Shown piece after piece: positions 16,706 through 26,073 of a stretch of DNA of 64,000 nt. This DNA comes from Pseudomonas gregormendelii (lineage in GTDB: Bacteria; Pseudomonadota; Gammaproteobacteria; Pseudomonadales; Pseudomonadaceae). The DNA is taken from NCBI RefSeq assembly GCF_017114825.1, contig NZ_JADEVO010000014.1:1-64000 (forward strand), read 5' to 3'. How positions within the stretch are numbered: position 1 is the stretch's first letter; the number at the start of each line of letters is the position of its first letter. A program made the position numbers and the translations under genes. The notes under the pieces are model-generated. The model worked only from the letters and a program-made list of their open reading frames with translations, searched no databases and was not told the DNA's origin.

Positions 16706-17673
16706 TGCAACACCTCCGGCCGCTCGACATCGACCCAGACGAACTTGTTCGGATCGAGGCGGGTTTCCTGGTCCAGGCGATAGGCGACCAGTTTGCCGTA
16801 AAGCACCGCGCTGTAATCCAGGCAGGCCAGGTTCGGGCGAATCGGTGCCGGTTTGCCGCTGCGCCAGTAATGCCCCACGAACAGCAACGGCTCGTGCGCA
16901 CCATAGCGCAGCAGATTGGTTTTTTCGGAAGAGGACAGCGGCGTCCGGGCCACCGGATCAGGTAAGGCGTCAGGCTGGAACACAATGTCTCCGTAGGTTT
17001 GCGGGTCGTCTTCCCAGAACTTGGTGCGAAAGAACGAACGCGTCAGGCCATCGCCGCTGGTCATGGTCAAGCCATCGGGCAGGCGCATGTCAGTGCCGCG
17101 CAACAGCCGGTCGAACACGGTGCAGGCAAAACTGCCGGGCACGGCCGACGCCTGGAGGAAATGCTCATCGACGCAGCCGTTGGGGAAAAGCGCCCGCAGC
17201 GGCTCGATCAGGCCGGCATCCCAACAGGCATGCACCACCCTGAAACGCCCGGCATCGACGAACAGCGGCATTTCGTAAAACCATTGCAGGAAGTCGTGCC
17301 AGTCCGCCGGATGGTCCTCGAACTGGGTCAGGGTTTCATGCAGCAATCGTGCGTGGCGCGGGGTGTGCTCGCGCACGAACTGCTTGCCGCTGCCCGGCAG
17401 CGCCGGCGTGCTCCAGCCCAGGGCGTTGAACTCGTGATTACCCATGATGCACAGCGCCTGGCCAGCTTCGACCATGTCATGGACGATGTGCAGGGCCTCG
17501 CGAATGCGCGGGCCGCGGTCGATGATATCGCCCACGAATACCGCCATGCGCGACGTGTGCCGCCAGACGCCACCGTGCTTTTGATAACCGAGCCGGTCGA
17601 GCAAGTGCTCAAGGGTCAGAGCGCAACCGTGCACGTCACCGATCAGGTCGTAGCTACGCGCGGGATCAAGCAT
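16702..17673 (-). CDS. Metallophosphoesterase (ApaH/PrpE-like)
   Basis: This 323-residue cytoplasmic hydrolase has the calcineurin-type metal motifs GDVHG (residues 12-16), GDIIDRG (about 48-54) and GNHE (about 77-80), plus later His residues in VVHACWD and VGHY. These bind a dinuclear metal centre. The family includes diadenosine tetraphosphatases and protein phosphatases; the substrate cannot be assigned. The protein is longer than PrpE. The start overlaps the nadK stop by one base (TGATG). It lies in a nadK / phosphoesterase / glpG run with no gaps. Confidence 0.88.
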   Translation of the reverse strand: MLDPARSYDLIGDVHGCALTLEHLLDRLGYQKHGGVWRHTSRMAVFVGDIIDRGPRIREALHIVHDMVEAGQALCIMGNHEFNALGWSTPALPGSGKQFVREHTPRHARLLHETLTQFEDHPADWHDFLQWFYEMPLFVDAGRFRVVHACWDAGLIEPLRALFPNGCVDEHFLQASAVPGSFACTVFDRLLRGTDMRLPDGLTMTSGDGLTRSFFRTKFWEDDPQTYGDIVFQPDALPDPVARTPLSSSEKTNLLRYGAHEPLLFVGHYWRSGKPAPIRPNLACLDYSAVLYGKLVAYRLDQETRLDPNKFVWVDVERPEVLQ

Positions 17674-18563
17674 CAGTCGCCTCCACCACCCAGCCGGCTG
17701 CCCCAGCCGAGCTTTGTCCGGCAGACTTCATAATAGTTATGGTCCAGCGGGTGGATCAGCCGCAGTTTCTGGGCCTTCTTGCTGATGGTGATGGTGTCAC
17801 CCGGCGCGCAGGTGAAATGGTTCTGCCCATCACAGGAGACTTGCGGATAGATCTGCATATCCTTGGACACGACGATTTTCAGCTCACTGTTGCCATCGAC
17901 CACAATTGGCCGTCCCGACAAGGTATGGGGGTACATCGGCACAATCACAATAGCGTCGAGCTTGGGGTGCATGATCGGGCCGCCCGCTGACAGCGCATAC
18001 GCCGTAGACCCGGTCGGCGTGGCGACAATCAGGCCGTCGGCTTTCTGGCTGCAGACGAACTGGCCGTCGATGTACAGCTCGAACTCGATCATTCGCGTGG
18101 ACTTGCCCGGGTGCAGCACCACGTCGTTCAGTGCATCGCCCTGACCGATGGCCTCGGCGTGCCGGCGGACTTCGGCCTGGAGCAGGAAGCGGTTTTCCAC
18201 CAGGTAGTGGCCGTCGAGCACTTCGGCGACTTTCACTTCCAGCTCATCGGGGCGAATGTCGGTCAGGAAGCCCAGGCTGCCGCGGTTGATGCCCAGTACC
18301 GGAATATTATGCCGGGCCAGCGCCCGTGCAGCGCCGAGCAGGCTGCCGTCACCGCCGACCACAATCACCATGTCGCACACTTCGCCGAGCATCTTGCGCG
18401 ATGAGGTCTGCAGGCCATGCCCTGGCAATACTTCGGCGATGGTGTCTTCCAGGATCACGTGCAGGTGACGATCGAGCAGAAACCGTTTCAGTCGGCGAAC
18501 GGTATCCAGCACCTGCGAACTGCCGAGGCGACCGATGATGCCGATATTACGAAATTGCTCCAT
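17673..18563 (-). CDS. nadK: NAD kinase
   Basis: This protein has 296 residues from ATG 18563 ([10 protein letters not shown]); the longer in-frame extension lacks family support. It phosphorylates NAD to NADP using ATP. The nucleotide-binding GGDGS is at 70-74, LNDVVLH follows near 150, and the conserved glycine-rich [15 protein letters not shown] segment lies in the C-terminal beta-sandwich. The length matches other Pseudomonas NadK. It is divergent from the DUF1853 gene at 18676, with a 112-bp shared promoter region. Confidence 0.96.
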   Translation of the reverse strand: MEQFRNIGIIGRLGSSQVLDTVRRLKRFLLDRHLHVILEDTIAEVLPGHGLQTSSRKMLGEVCDMVIVVGGDGSLLGAARALARHNIPVLGINRGSLGFLTDIRPDELEVKVAEVLDGHYLVENRFLLQAEVRRHAEAIGQGDALNDVVLHPGKSTRMIEFELYIDGQFVCSQKADGLIVATPTGSTAYALSAGGPIMHPKLDAIVIVPMYPHTLSGRPIVVDGNSELKIVVSKDMQIYPQVSCDGQNHFTCAPGDTITISKKAQKLRLIHPLDHNYYEVCRTKLGWGSRLGGGGD

Positions 18564-18675
18564 GGGGCCCCTAGTGTCTGTGCCGGCGAAAAACACGATT
18601 ATGGGCGAAACCCGGCCGCAGACAAAATCCTTTCAGCCACAAGGGGCTACTCGTGTTTCAGGCTATGCTCGCAAG

Positions 18676-19626
18676 ATGATCCTATTTCCAGATTTGCTGC
18701 AGTTGCCCCACCAGCTACGCCATCCCGAGGTGCGTGACCTGGCGTGGGTCATTCTCGCGCCGCCAATGCTCAGCCAGACGCCATGGCCGCAGCGCCATCC
18801 GCTGGCCGGCAGCGACTGGGTACAGGCGCCGCAGCGCCTGGAAAACTGGCTGCGCCAGCTCGATCGTGACAGTTATGACTTGCTGCATTGGCTGGCCCAA
18901 GCCCGGACCCGGCGGCTGGGTTTGTATTACGAGCGCCTGTGGCAGTACGCAGTGCGCAATGCGCCCGGTATCGAGCTGATCGCAGCGAATCTGCCAATCC
19001 GCCGCGAGGGTCACACCTTGGGTGAGCTGGACATGCTGTTGCGCGATCGCGACGGTGTGCACCATCTGGAACTGGCGATCAAGCTGTACCTCGGCCCGCA
19101 GCATGGCGATGGCCGAGATACCGGGCAATGGCTGGGGCCCGGCTGTCACGACCGGCTGGACCGCAAGCTGGCGCACCTGAGCCAGCACCAGCTGCCCATT
19201 TCGGCGCGCCCGGAAAGCCGTGCCGTGTTGGCGGCCCTGGATATCCAGCAGTTCAGCGCGCACCTGTGGCTCGGCGGCTACTTGCTGTATCCCTGGCCGG
19301 GCACAGCCGAGCCACCCAGCGGCGCGCATCCCCACCATTTGCGTGGCAGCTGGCTGCATCAGAAAGACTGGGCGACATTTGTTACCCGGCGTCCCGGCGG
19401 ACGCTGGCAGCCCCTGCCCCGCCATGCCTGGCTTGCGCCTGCGCACTACCCGGCAGAGCAGACCTGGAGCCAGGGGCAACTGGATGCCTGGTTGGGCGAG
19501 CTTGACCCGCAGGCACCGGCGCAGCTGCTGGTGCGGCTGGAGGAAAATGCCGAGGGGGATTGGCAGGAAGCCGAGCGGTTGTTTCTGGTGGCGGATCTTT
19601 GGCCGAACGTACCGGGTGGTGGTTGA
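18676..19626 (+). CDS. DUF1853 family protein
   Basis: This protein has 316 residues from ATG 18676 ([20 protein letters not shown]). DUF1853 members are of unknown function. The central part ([24 protein letters not shown]) contains an E-x-D ... H-x-E-x-x-x-K arrangement. This resembles the active site of PD-(D/E)xK nucleases, an inference that deserves a profile search. Trp, Arg and Leu are abundant. It is divergent from nadK, as in other pseudomonads, and is followed by a REP and the convergent arsB. Confidence 0.85.
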   Translation: MILFPDLLQLPHQLRHPEVRDLAWVILAPPMLSQTPWPQRHPLAGSDWVQAPQRLENWLRQLDRDSYDLLHWLAQARTRRLGLYYERLWQYAVRNAPGIELIAANLPIRREGHTLGELDMLLRDRDGVHHLELAIKLYLGPQHGDGRDTGQWLGPGCHDRLDRKLAHLSQHQLPISARPESRAVLAALDIQQFSAHLWLGGYLLYPWPGTAEPPSGAHPHHLRGSWLHQKDWATFVTRRPGGRWQPLPRHAWLAPAHYPAEQTWSQGQLDAWLGELDPQAPAQLLVRLEENAEGDWQEAERLFLVADLWPNVPGGG

Positions 19627-19643
19627 GTTTTTTGATGACCCCT

Positions 19644-19669
19644 GTGGGAGCGAGGCTTGCCCGCGATGG
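19644..19669. repeat. Single class-2 REP sequence
   Basis: GTGGGAGCGAGGCTTGCCCG followed by CGATGG is a lone copy of the GTRGGAGCGAGC-type Pseudomonas REP. It sits between the convergent DUF1853 and arsB genes, with no inverted partner nearby. Confidence 0.75.
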
Positions 19670-19680
19670 GGCCACCTCGG

Positions 19681-20964
19681 TCACAGGGTTAACCGCACCG
19701 CCAAAGCCGCCAGAGTCACCAGCAGCACCGGCACCGTCAGCACAATCCCCACCTTGAAGTAATACCCCCAACCGATCTTGATTCCCTTGCGTTCCAGTAC
19801 ATGCAGCCACAGCAAAGTGGCCAGGCTGCCGATGGGCGTGATCTTGGGCCCCAGGTCGCTGCCGATCACGTTGGCATAAATCATCGCCTCCTTCACGACA
19901 CCGGTCGCCTGACTGGCATCGATCGACAACAGGCCGATCAACACCGTCGGCAGGTTGTTCATGATCGACGACAGCAGCGCCGTCAGCACACCGGTACCCA
20001 TCGCTGCGCCCCAGACGCCATACCCGGCAAAGCCGTCCAGCCAACCGGCCAGATAACCCGTGAGCCCGGCGTTGCGCAGGCCATACACCACCAGGTACAT
20101 GCCCAGGGAAAAGACCACGATATGCCAGGGAGCTTCCTTAAGGACCTTGCGGGTGGAGATCTTGTGGCCTTGCGCCGCAATCACCCAGAGCAGAGCCGCA
20201 CAGACGGCAGAAATGGCACTGATCGGAATCCCCAGCGGCTCCAGGGCAAAACAGCCCACCAGCAAGATGACCAAGACCGCCCAGCCGGCATAAAAAGTCG
20301 CCTTGTCATGGATCGCGCCGGCCGGCTCTTCCAGCTGTTCGGGGTCGTAATCCTTGGGGATGTCACGGCGGAAATACCACAGCAGCACACCCAGGGTGGC
20401 CAAGACGCTGACCAGGTTGACCGGCACCATCACCGCCGCGTAGCGGTTAAAACCGATGTTAAAGAAGTCGGCGGAGACGATGTTGACCAGGTTCGACACC
20501 ACCAGCGGCAGGCTGGCCGTGTCGGCGATAAAGCCGGCGCCCATCACGAACGCCAGCGTCGCGGCAGGCGAAAACCGCAGTGCCAGCAACATGGAAATCA
20601 CGATAGGCGTGAGAATCAGTGCAGCCCCGTCATTGGCGAACAACGCCGAGACCAGCGCACCGAGCAATACCATGAAGGCAAACAGTTTGCGTCCGCTGCC
20701 GCGCCCCCACCGGGCGACATGCAGCGCCGCCCAGGCGAAGAACCCCGCCTCGTCCAGCAACAGGCTGATGATGATCAGCGCAATGAACGTCCCGGTGGCG
20801 TTCCAGATGATCTGCCACACCAGCGGGATATCGCTCCAGTGCACTGCGCCAAACACCAGTGCCAGCACGGCGCCCAGCACTGCACTCCAGCCGACACCCA
20901 GGCCTTTGGGTTGCCAGATCACCAGGGTAATGGTCAGCAGGAAAATCAGCGAGGCGGTGAGCAT
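19681..20964 (-). CDS. arsB: Arsenite/antimonite efflux pump ArsB
   Basis: This 427-residue inner-membrane protein has about 12 predicted helices and can be aligned from memory with E. coli ArsB along its whole length. Shared segments are [56 protein letters not shown] and [24 protein letters not shown]. It exports arsenite by proton antiport, alone or with ArsA. No arsR, arsC or arsH gene lies nearby, which is unusual because arsB is normally in an ArsR-controlled operon. The upstream neighbour in the same direction, 75 bp away, is a flavin reductase that may be a functional substitute or unrelated. It appears intact. Confidence 0.95.
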   Translation of the reverse strand: MLTASLIFLLTITLVIWQPKGLGVGWSAVLGAVLALVFGAVHWSDIPLVWQIIWNATGTFIALIIISLLLDEAGFFAWAALHVARWGRGSGRKLFAFMVLLGALVSALFANDGAALILTPIVISMLLALRFSPAATLAFVMGAGFIADTASLPLVVSNLVNIVSADFFNIGFNRYAAVMVPVNLVSVLATLGVLLWYFRRDIPKDYDPEQLEEPAGAIHDKATFYAGWAVLVILLVGCFALEPLGIPISAISAVCAALLWVIAAQGHKISTRKVLKEAPWHIVVFSLGMYLVVYGLRNAGLTGYLAGWLDGFAGYGVWGAAMGTGVLTALLSSIMNNLPTVLIGLLSIDASQATGVVKEAMIYANVIGSDLGPKITPIGSLATLLWLHVLERKGIKIGWGYYFKVGIVLTVPVLLVTLAALAVRLTL

Positions 20965-21039
20965 GCAGGAGCAGCCTTCAAAAATCGATGCAACATACAG
21001 GATCCCGAAGACCGCTCCTATCCCAATGAACGCTGTTTA

Positions 21040-21600
21040 TCAGACCTTCTTGTGCTGCTCTACCCAGCGCCCGTAAGCGTCAATGAATTTCTGCAGAAAC
21101 GGCTTCACCGACTCGGACAGCTTGCCCGCCTCATCAAACGCCGACCCCGCCCCACTCAGGTACGCTTCCGGTTGCTGCATGAGAGGCACGTCGAGAAACA
21201 CCATGGACTGGCGCAGGTGATGATTGGCACCAAACCCGCCGATCGCCCCCGGGGACACGCTGATCACCGCGCCTGGCTTGCCACTCCAGGCACTCTGCCC
21301 GTAGGGCCGCGAGCCCACGTCAATTGCGTTTTTCAGCGGGGCCGGTACAGAACGGTTGTATTCCGGAGTGACGAACAGCACCGCGTCGGATGAACTCACG
21401 TGTTGCCGGAAAGTACTGTAGGCTGCCGGCGGTGATTGACCATCAATGTCTTCGTTATAAAGCGCCAGGTCGCCGATTTCGACGATTTCCAGCTTGAGAT
21501 TTGCCGGAGCCAGTTCAGCCAGGGCCAGTGCAACCTTGCGGTTGATCGATTCCTTTCTCAAGCTGCCGACCACAACGGCGACCTTATAGACATTGCTCAT
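21040..21600 (-). CDS. NADPH-dependent FMN reductase (ChrR-like)
   Basis: This protein has 186 residues from ATG 21600 (MSNVYKVAVVVGSLRKESINRK); an upstream TTG at 21621 is possible. It is a flavodoxin-fold enzyme of the NADPH:FMN/quinone reductase group. The phosphate-binding GSLRKES-x-N-x-K loop is near residue 12 and TPEYNRSVPAPLKNAID near 78. Relatives reduce quinones, chromate or azo compounds. ArsH is another relative but is longer and has distinct N-terminal features, so ArsH is not assigned. It precedes arsB by 75 bp on the same strand, a possible operon. Confidence 0.9.
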   Translation of the reverse strand: MSNVYKVAVVVGSLRKESINRKVALALAELAPANLKLEIVEIGDLALYNEDIDGQSPPAAYSTFRQHVSSSDAVLFVTPEYNRSVPAPLKNAIDVGSRPYGQSAWSGKPGAVISVSPGAIGGFGANHHLRQSMVFLDVPLMQQPEAYLSGAGSAFDEAGKLSESVKPFLQKFIDAYGRWVEQHKKV

Positions 21601-21775
21601 GGAAGATTCTCGACTGTTCAACGGAAAGAACCTGTAGTTATAGATGACGATTCACCCAGGACGCGACCGAAAATTCGCCCCTGCGACTATTTTTTTCTTG
21701 CAAGAAAACTTACTTCGCCCAAGCACGGTCTACACACCGCAAATTGAGTGATTTATCTCCAGAGGTTCTAAGCAG

Positions 21776-22036
21776 ATGGCAGCAGTACTTGTCGGTCAGT
21801 TCCATGCAAGAGATGCGGAAGGCCGCGTCTATTCAGTGCATGAGTTCCAGGAATCCACCCCGTCGGCAGACGGCCTAACCGGCTCGGTGCCTGTCACCAC
21901 CTACAAGCTGGCCATCGGTGACCGGGTCAAGAAGCTCGATGACAACCAGTTCCTGCTGATTCAATCGGATGTGACCATCGTTCGCGAGCCGGATACCTAC
22001 GTCGGCAAGCTGCCGGAAACGAACGTCGCCTCATAA
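21776..22036 (+). CDS. Small conserved hypothetical protein
   Basis: This protein has 86 residues from ATG 21776, divergent from the flavin reductase. It is a soluble, beta-rich protein (GQFHARDAEGRVYSVHEFQE; GDRVKKLDDNQFLLIQSDV). I recall similar short proteins only from Pseudomonas and can give no function. The 175-bp gap before it presumably holds both divergent promoters. Confidence 0.7.
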   Translation: MAAVLVGQFHARDAEGRVYSVHEFQESTPSADGLTGSVPVTTYKLAIGDRVKKLDDNQFLLIQSDVTIVREPDTYVGKLPETNVAS

Positions 22037-22124
22037 CCTGCCGTTATGAGCAGAAGTCAGATGCGCGGACATGAGTTAGGATTCAAGCACTGAATCCTTC
22101 ATCTGCCGAACATGGACTTCACGC

Positions 22125-23019
22125 ATGCGTTTACGTCATATCGAAGTCATCCAGGCGCTGTTGCAGACCGGTCACCTGGGCACCGCGGCCGAATGGTTGC
22201 AGTTGCCAGTGGCCGAGGTGGAACGCACCCTGCGCGACGCTGAAGACCAGCTGGGTTTCATGCTGTTTTCCAGCGTCCGTGGCCGCCTGCAAGCCACGCG
22301 AGAAGCGCGGGAGTTGCAGGTTGAAATTGCCCACGTCTATGAAGCACTTGAGCCGGCCCAGCGCCTGGCCAGCAGCCTGAAGCAATACCAGGCGCCCCCC
22401 GCTGCGAATCATCTGCACCCCGCCCCTGGCGCACAAACTATTGCCCCACGCCATTGCCGCCCTGCGCCGGCGTCTTCCCGATGCACCTTGCACCCTGCTG
22501 ACCCAACCCACCCGCGGCATCGTCAAGCGTCTGCTCCTGCGCGAAGCCGACCTGGGCCTGAGCCTGCACGACCCGCACCATGCCGATATCGATTGCCAGG
22601 CCATCGCCCAAGGCAAGATCCAGCTGCTGGCACCCCATGGCTGGCTGCAACCCAAACAGAAATACATTTCGCTGCAGGACCTGGCCGGCCAGTCGATGGT
22701 CGGCCTCGACGGTCATGATCCGCTGAGCCTGGCGCTGGAGCACAAACTGCATGCGCTACGCCCGGCCCCGGTCATCCACACCCGGGTGCAGACGCACCAG
22801 ATGATGCGCAGCATGGTCGAAGCCGGGGAAGGCCTGGCGCTGGTAGATCCGTTCACCGCCCTGGGAGCCAGGACCGCCGAACTGGACACCTGCCCGCTGG
22901 CACCCGCGGTACCGATCAGCCTGTATGCCCTGAGCCTGAAAAACGCCGAACCTTCACCGGCGGCTCAGGCCCTGCTGGAGATCATCACGGAACAAGCCGT
23001 GGCGATGTTGGCGAACTGA
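22125..23019 (+). pseudogene. LysR-family regulator interrupted by a +1 frameshift
   Basis: The first frame (from ATG 22125) encodes a winged-helix DNA-binding domain (MRLRHIEVIQALLQTGHLG ... LGFMLFSS) and linker helix up to KQYQAPP. The rest of the LysR effector domain (LRIICTPPLAHKLLPHAIAAL ... GLALVDPFTALGA) continues in another frame to 23019. The switch falls at a run of six C at 22395-22400. Removing one C restores one frame of about 297 residues, the normal LysR length. It is therefore a recent inactivating mutation, a homopolymer sequencing error or, less likely, a slippage site. The 3' end overlaps the convergent acetyltransferase gene. Confidence 0.85.
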
Positions 23020-23599
23020 GCGGCATGACCAGCGGATCATCAAACAATCGATACCAGAACAACGCGACCTCGGCCGTATTGGGATCGATGCCGCGATAAC
23101 GCAGGTAGTCGATGCCGCCTACCACGTAGCCGCAACGCTCGTAGAGTCGGCAGGCACCCAGGTTGTTGTTCTGGGTTTCGAGCATGATGCCTGGCAGTTT
23201 CTTTTTCCGCGTCCAGAACTGCGCGACATCCAGCAGGGCTTTGGCGACACCGTGGCGCCGCGCCGGCGCATGCACCGCCAGCTCGTCGATATGGGCAAAG
23301 CCGTTCCAGTTGGTGCTGACCACCAGATGGCCCACCGGCTCATCGTCCAGATAAGCCATGAACACCGCGCTATCAGCCGCATCGCGAAAACTGCTGAACT
23401 CTTCAGGGTCAATTCCGTAGCACTTTCGATACGGCGTGATGGGCGTCACGGGCCACTGCTCCACTGGCTTGCCGACTTCGGCGGCGACATAAGCCGAGAC
23501 TTCAAAACTGAAATCGCTGCCCCAGATATAGGGGGCAAATCCATCGTCAGCGACTCGTACCGACAGCCCTGGGTATTTGGGATTCATAACCGGTTGCAT
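22985..23599 (-). CDS. GNAT-family N-acetyltransferase
   Basis: This protein has about 204 residues from ATG 23599 (MQPVMNPKYPG), chosen for the GAGGA located 10 bases upstream; starts up to 23629 are possible. It has a GNAT acetyl-CoA fold: beta-strand VGHLVVSTNWNGFAHIDELAVH, then the R-x-x-G-x-A motif as RRHGVAKALLD, then LETQNNNLGACRLYERCGYVVGG. This layout is close to streptothricin acetyltransferase (SatA-type) enzymes, but the substrate is unproven. It overlaps the end of the ldcA gene slightly and follows it on the same strand, so it may be co-transcribed and could act on a polyamine or lysine derivative. Confidence 0.85.
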   Translation of the reverse strand: MQPVMNPKYPGLSVRVADDGFAPYIWGSDFSFEVSAYVAAEVGKPVEQWPVTPITPYRKCYGIDPEEFSSFRDAADSAVFMAYLDDEPVGHLVVSTNWNGFAHIDELAVHAPARRHGVAKALLDVAQFWTRKKKLPGIMLETQNNNLGACRLYERCGYVVGGIDYLRYRGIDPNTAEVALFWYRLFDDPLVMPLSSPTSPRLVP

Positions 23600-23613
23600 G
23601 CTGGGAAAGGTCC

Positions 23614-25869
23614 TCATTCCTTGATGCAATCGACGGTGTAGTACCGCCCATTGCCCTCATCTTCGTGTTGCAAGCCGTGCACATCGGCGACAAAGCCGGG
23701 AAAGCTGCTGTCGAATGTGCGGGCAAATGCCAGGTAATCGTTGATTGAACGGGTGGCGTCGGTAAAACGCTCGCCGGGCATGATCAACGGGATTCCTGGC
23801 GGATAGGGTACCAGCATCACGGCAGCGATCCGCCCATCCAGGGCATCGATCGACACCGCTTCAACGTCGCCGCGTACCAGGTGATCATAGGCGTCAGACG
23901 GTTTCATGGCGATCTGTGGCAGTACGGTATACATGCGCTTGAGGTGTTTGGCCGTGGCGTTGCTGCGGTAACAGGCGTGCAGTTGGTCACACAAGTCACG
24001 CAAGCCCATGCCCCGATAGCGATCGGCATCCTCTTGCGCGATGCACGGCAGGCAACTCGCCAGGCTGACGTTGGCATCGTAGCTGCGCTTGAATTCCAGC
24101 AACTCAGTGAGCAAGGTGCTCCATTTGCCCTTGGTAATGCCCATGGAAAACAGCACCAGGAACGAATACAGCCCGGTCTTTTCCACCACCAGGCCGCGCT
24201 CCCAGAGGAATTTGCTGACCACCGCCGCCGGAATCCCGCGCTCGCTCAAGGCACCTCCCGCCGTGAGGCCGGGCATCACCAGGGTGACCTTGATCGGGTC
24301 GAGCAGCACGTAATCGTCGGTTACACCAGCAAAGCCGTGCCAGTCGGCGTCAGGCTGCAGCAACCAGTCTTCGGTGACCACTTGTTTGATGCCTTCCACC
24401 GAAGGCGGCTGCCAGATCGAAAACCACCAGTCATCGGCGGCGATGTGCTGGCGCAGGTTGGCCAGGGCGCGCCGAAAACTCAGGGCTTCATCGAACATTT
24501 CCTGCAGCAGCGAGCGCCCCGAAGGCCCTTCCATCATCGCCGACGCCACATCCAGCGAAGCGATGATGCTGTACTGCGGCGAAGTGGAGATGTGCATCAT
24601 GAAGGCTTCGTTGAAGCGATCGCGGTCCAGTTGGCGGGCCCCACCGTCCTGCACGTGAATCATCGAAGCCTGGCTGAACGCCGCCAGCAGCTTGTGCGTG
24701 GAATGGGTGGTGAAGACCAGCGGGCTGTCCGCGCTGCGCGAGGTCCCCATGCCGTAGCGCCCGGCGAAGAACTCATGGAAGGCCGCATAGGCGTACCAGG
24801 CCTCGTCGAAATGCAGCACCTCGACGCTGTTGCCCAGGCTCTGCTTGATCAGTTCGGCGTTGTAGCAAAGGCCGTCATAGGTCGAATTGGTCACCACCGC
24901 CAGCTTGACCTTGGGCGCCCGCCCTTTGGTCAACGGACTGGCATCGATCTTGGCCTGGATCGTCTCGCGGCTGAATTCGCTCAAGGGAATCGGGCCGATA
25001 ATCCCCAGTTCATTGCGTTCCGGGCACAGGTACAGCGGAATAGCCCCGGTCATGATGATCGAATGCAGTACCGACTTGTGGCAGTTGCGGTCCACCAGCA
25101 CCAGGTCATCCCGGGCGACCATTGAATGCCAGACGATCTTGTTGGCGGTGGACGTGCCGTTGATGACGAAGAAGGTGTGATCGGCACCAAAGTTACGCGC
25201 CGCGCGCGCCTCGGCTTCGGCCAGCGGGCCGGTGTGGTCCAGCAGGGAACCCAACTCTGGAACCGACACCGACAGGTCCGAGCGCAGGGTGTTTTCCCCG
25301 AAGAACTGATGAAACGCCTGCCCTACCGGGCTCTTGTGATAGGCCACGCCACCACCATGCCCGGGGGTGTGCCACGAATAATTGGAGTCGGCGGTATGCT
25401 GCACCAGCGCCTTGAAGAACGGCGGCAACAGACCGTCGAGGTATTTGCGTGCCGCGCGGGCGACCTGGCGGGCCAGAAATGGCACGGTGTCTTCGAACAG
25501 ATACAGGATGCCGCGAAGCTGGTTGAGCTCGGCCATGGCATCCGCCGGAGCGTTTTCCAGGGTCACCTGTTCGCCGAGGGCAAAGATGGGCAGATCCGGC
25601 GCGCGAACCCGGGCCAGTCCGATCAGCTCGGCCATATTCTGTAACAAATGTGAATTGGCGCTGGCGTCTTCACTGGCGATCAACATGCAGGAAAGACCGT
25701 GATGGGTCGAAGCAACCAGGCGTCCCTCGGCGTAGTCCATCGCCGAGACAATGCTGAAGCCTTCCTGCTCCAGCTCCCGGGCGATGCCGCGCACCCGATC
25801 ACCGGCTACGGTGTCGGCCTTGATGTCGCGATGGACGATCAATACCGGGAATTTCAAGTCTTTATACAT
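23614..25869 (-). CDS. ldcA: Lysine decarboxylase LdcA (PLP, fold type I)
   Basis: This 751-residue protein has the same length as P. aeruginosa LdcA (PA1818) and, from memory, nearly identical segments. It decarboxylates lysine to cadaverine in the arginine-controlled lysine catabolic route. It has an N-terminal response-regulator-like wing (MYKDLKFPVLIVHRDIK, about 1-130), a PLP domain with the Schiff-base lysine in THSTHKLLAAFSQ near residue 390, and a C-terminal domain. SWHTPGHGGG and NGTSTANK are also conserved. The older database name arginine decarboxylase fits the family but less well this subgroup. The start is ATG 25869, just after a perfect palindrome that covers the ribosome site. 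Confidence 0.93.
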   Translation of the reverse strand: MYKDLKFPVLIVHRDIKADTVAGDRVRGIARELEQEGFSIVSAMDYAEGRLVASTHHGLSCMLIASEDASANSHLLQNMAELIGLARVRAPDLPIFALGEQVTLENAPADAMAELNQLRGILYLFEDTVPFLARQVARAARKYLDGLLPPFFKALVQHTADSNYSWHTPGHGGGVAYHKSPVGQAFHQFFGENTLRSDLSVSVPELGSLLDHTGPLAEAEARAARNFGADHTFFVINGTSTANKIVWHSMVARDDLVLVDRNCHKSVLHSIIMTGAIPLYLCPERNELGIIGPIPLSEFSRETIQAKIDASPLTKGRAPKVKLAVVTNSTYDGLCYNAELIKQSLGNSVEVLHFDEAWYAYAAFHEFFAGRYGMGTSRSADSPLVFTTHSTHKLLAAFSQASMIHVQDGGARQLDRDRFNEAFMMHISTSPQYSIIASLDVASAMMEGPSGRSLLQEMFDEALSFRRALANLRQHIAADDWWFSIWQPPSVEGIKQVVTEDWLLQPDADWHGFAGVTDDYVLLDPIKVTLVMPGLTAGGALSERGIPAAVVSKFLWERGLVVEKTGLYSFLVLFSMGITKGKWSTLLTELLEFKRSYDANVSLASCLPCIAQEDADRYRGMGLRDLCDQLHACYRSNATAKHLKRMYTVLPQIAMKPSDAYDHLVRGDVEAVSIDALDGRIAAVMLVPYPPGIPLIMPGERFTDATRSINDYLAFARTFDSSFPGFVADVHGLQHEDEGNGRYYTVDCIKE

Positions 25870-25873
25870 TGGG

Positions 25874-25887
25874 CTCAGGATCCTGAG
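25874..25887. promoter_or_regulatory. 14-bp perfect palindrome over the ldcA ribosome site
   Basis: CTCAGGATCCTGAG is self-complementary and ends 4 bases before the ldcA ATG, so it contains the only Shine-Dalgarno-like sequence (AGGA or GAG). It could be a protein operator or limit ribosome access. The role is inferred from position only. Confidence 0.4.
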
Positions 25888-25987
25888 GCGGCAGCTCTGG
25901 GTCTGCCAATCTCCTCAGGGTAGAGGGTTGGAGCGAATGTGGCGAGTGGGGATGCCCTGAAATGGGTCATCGCCTCCTCGCCCTCCC

Positions 25988-26065
25988 GTAGGAGCTGCCG
26001 AGTGAAACGAGGCTGCGATCTTTCAAACCGTAGGAGCTGTCGAGTGAAACGAGGCTGCAATCTTT
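25988..26065. repeat. Two direct REP-like repeats with altered core
   Basis: Two 36-bp copies (25988-26023 and 26030-26065) are in direct orientation. Each starts GTAGGAGCTG[C/T]CGAG, then TGAAACGAGGCTGC, and ends ATCTTT. The usual loop part (AAGG or CAGG) is replaced by GTGAAACGAGG. They differ at two positions and sit between dnaQ and ldcA. Confidence 0.85.
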
Positions 26066-26073
26066 ACCAGGAC

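Noticed and set aside
19801..21393. Long open frame antisense to arsB and the flavin reductase.
   Set aside because: Composition is dominated by Q, H, R and D with no domains; both genes on the other strand are clear family members.
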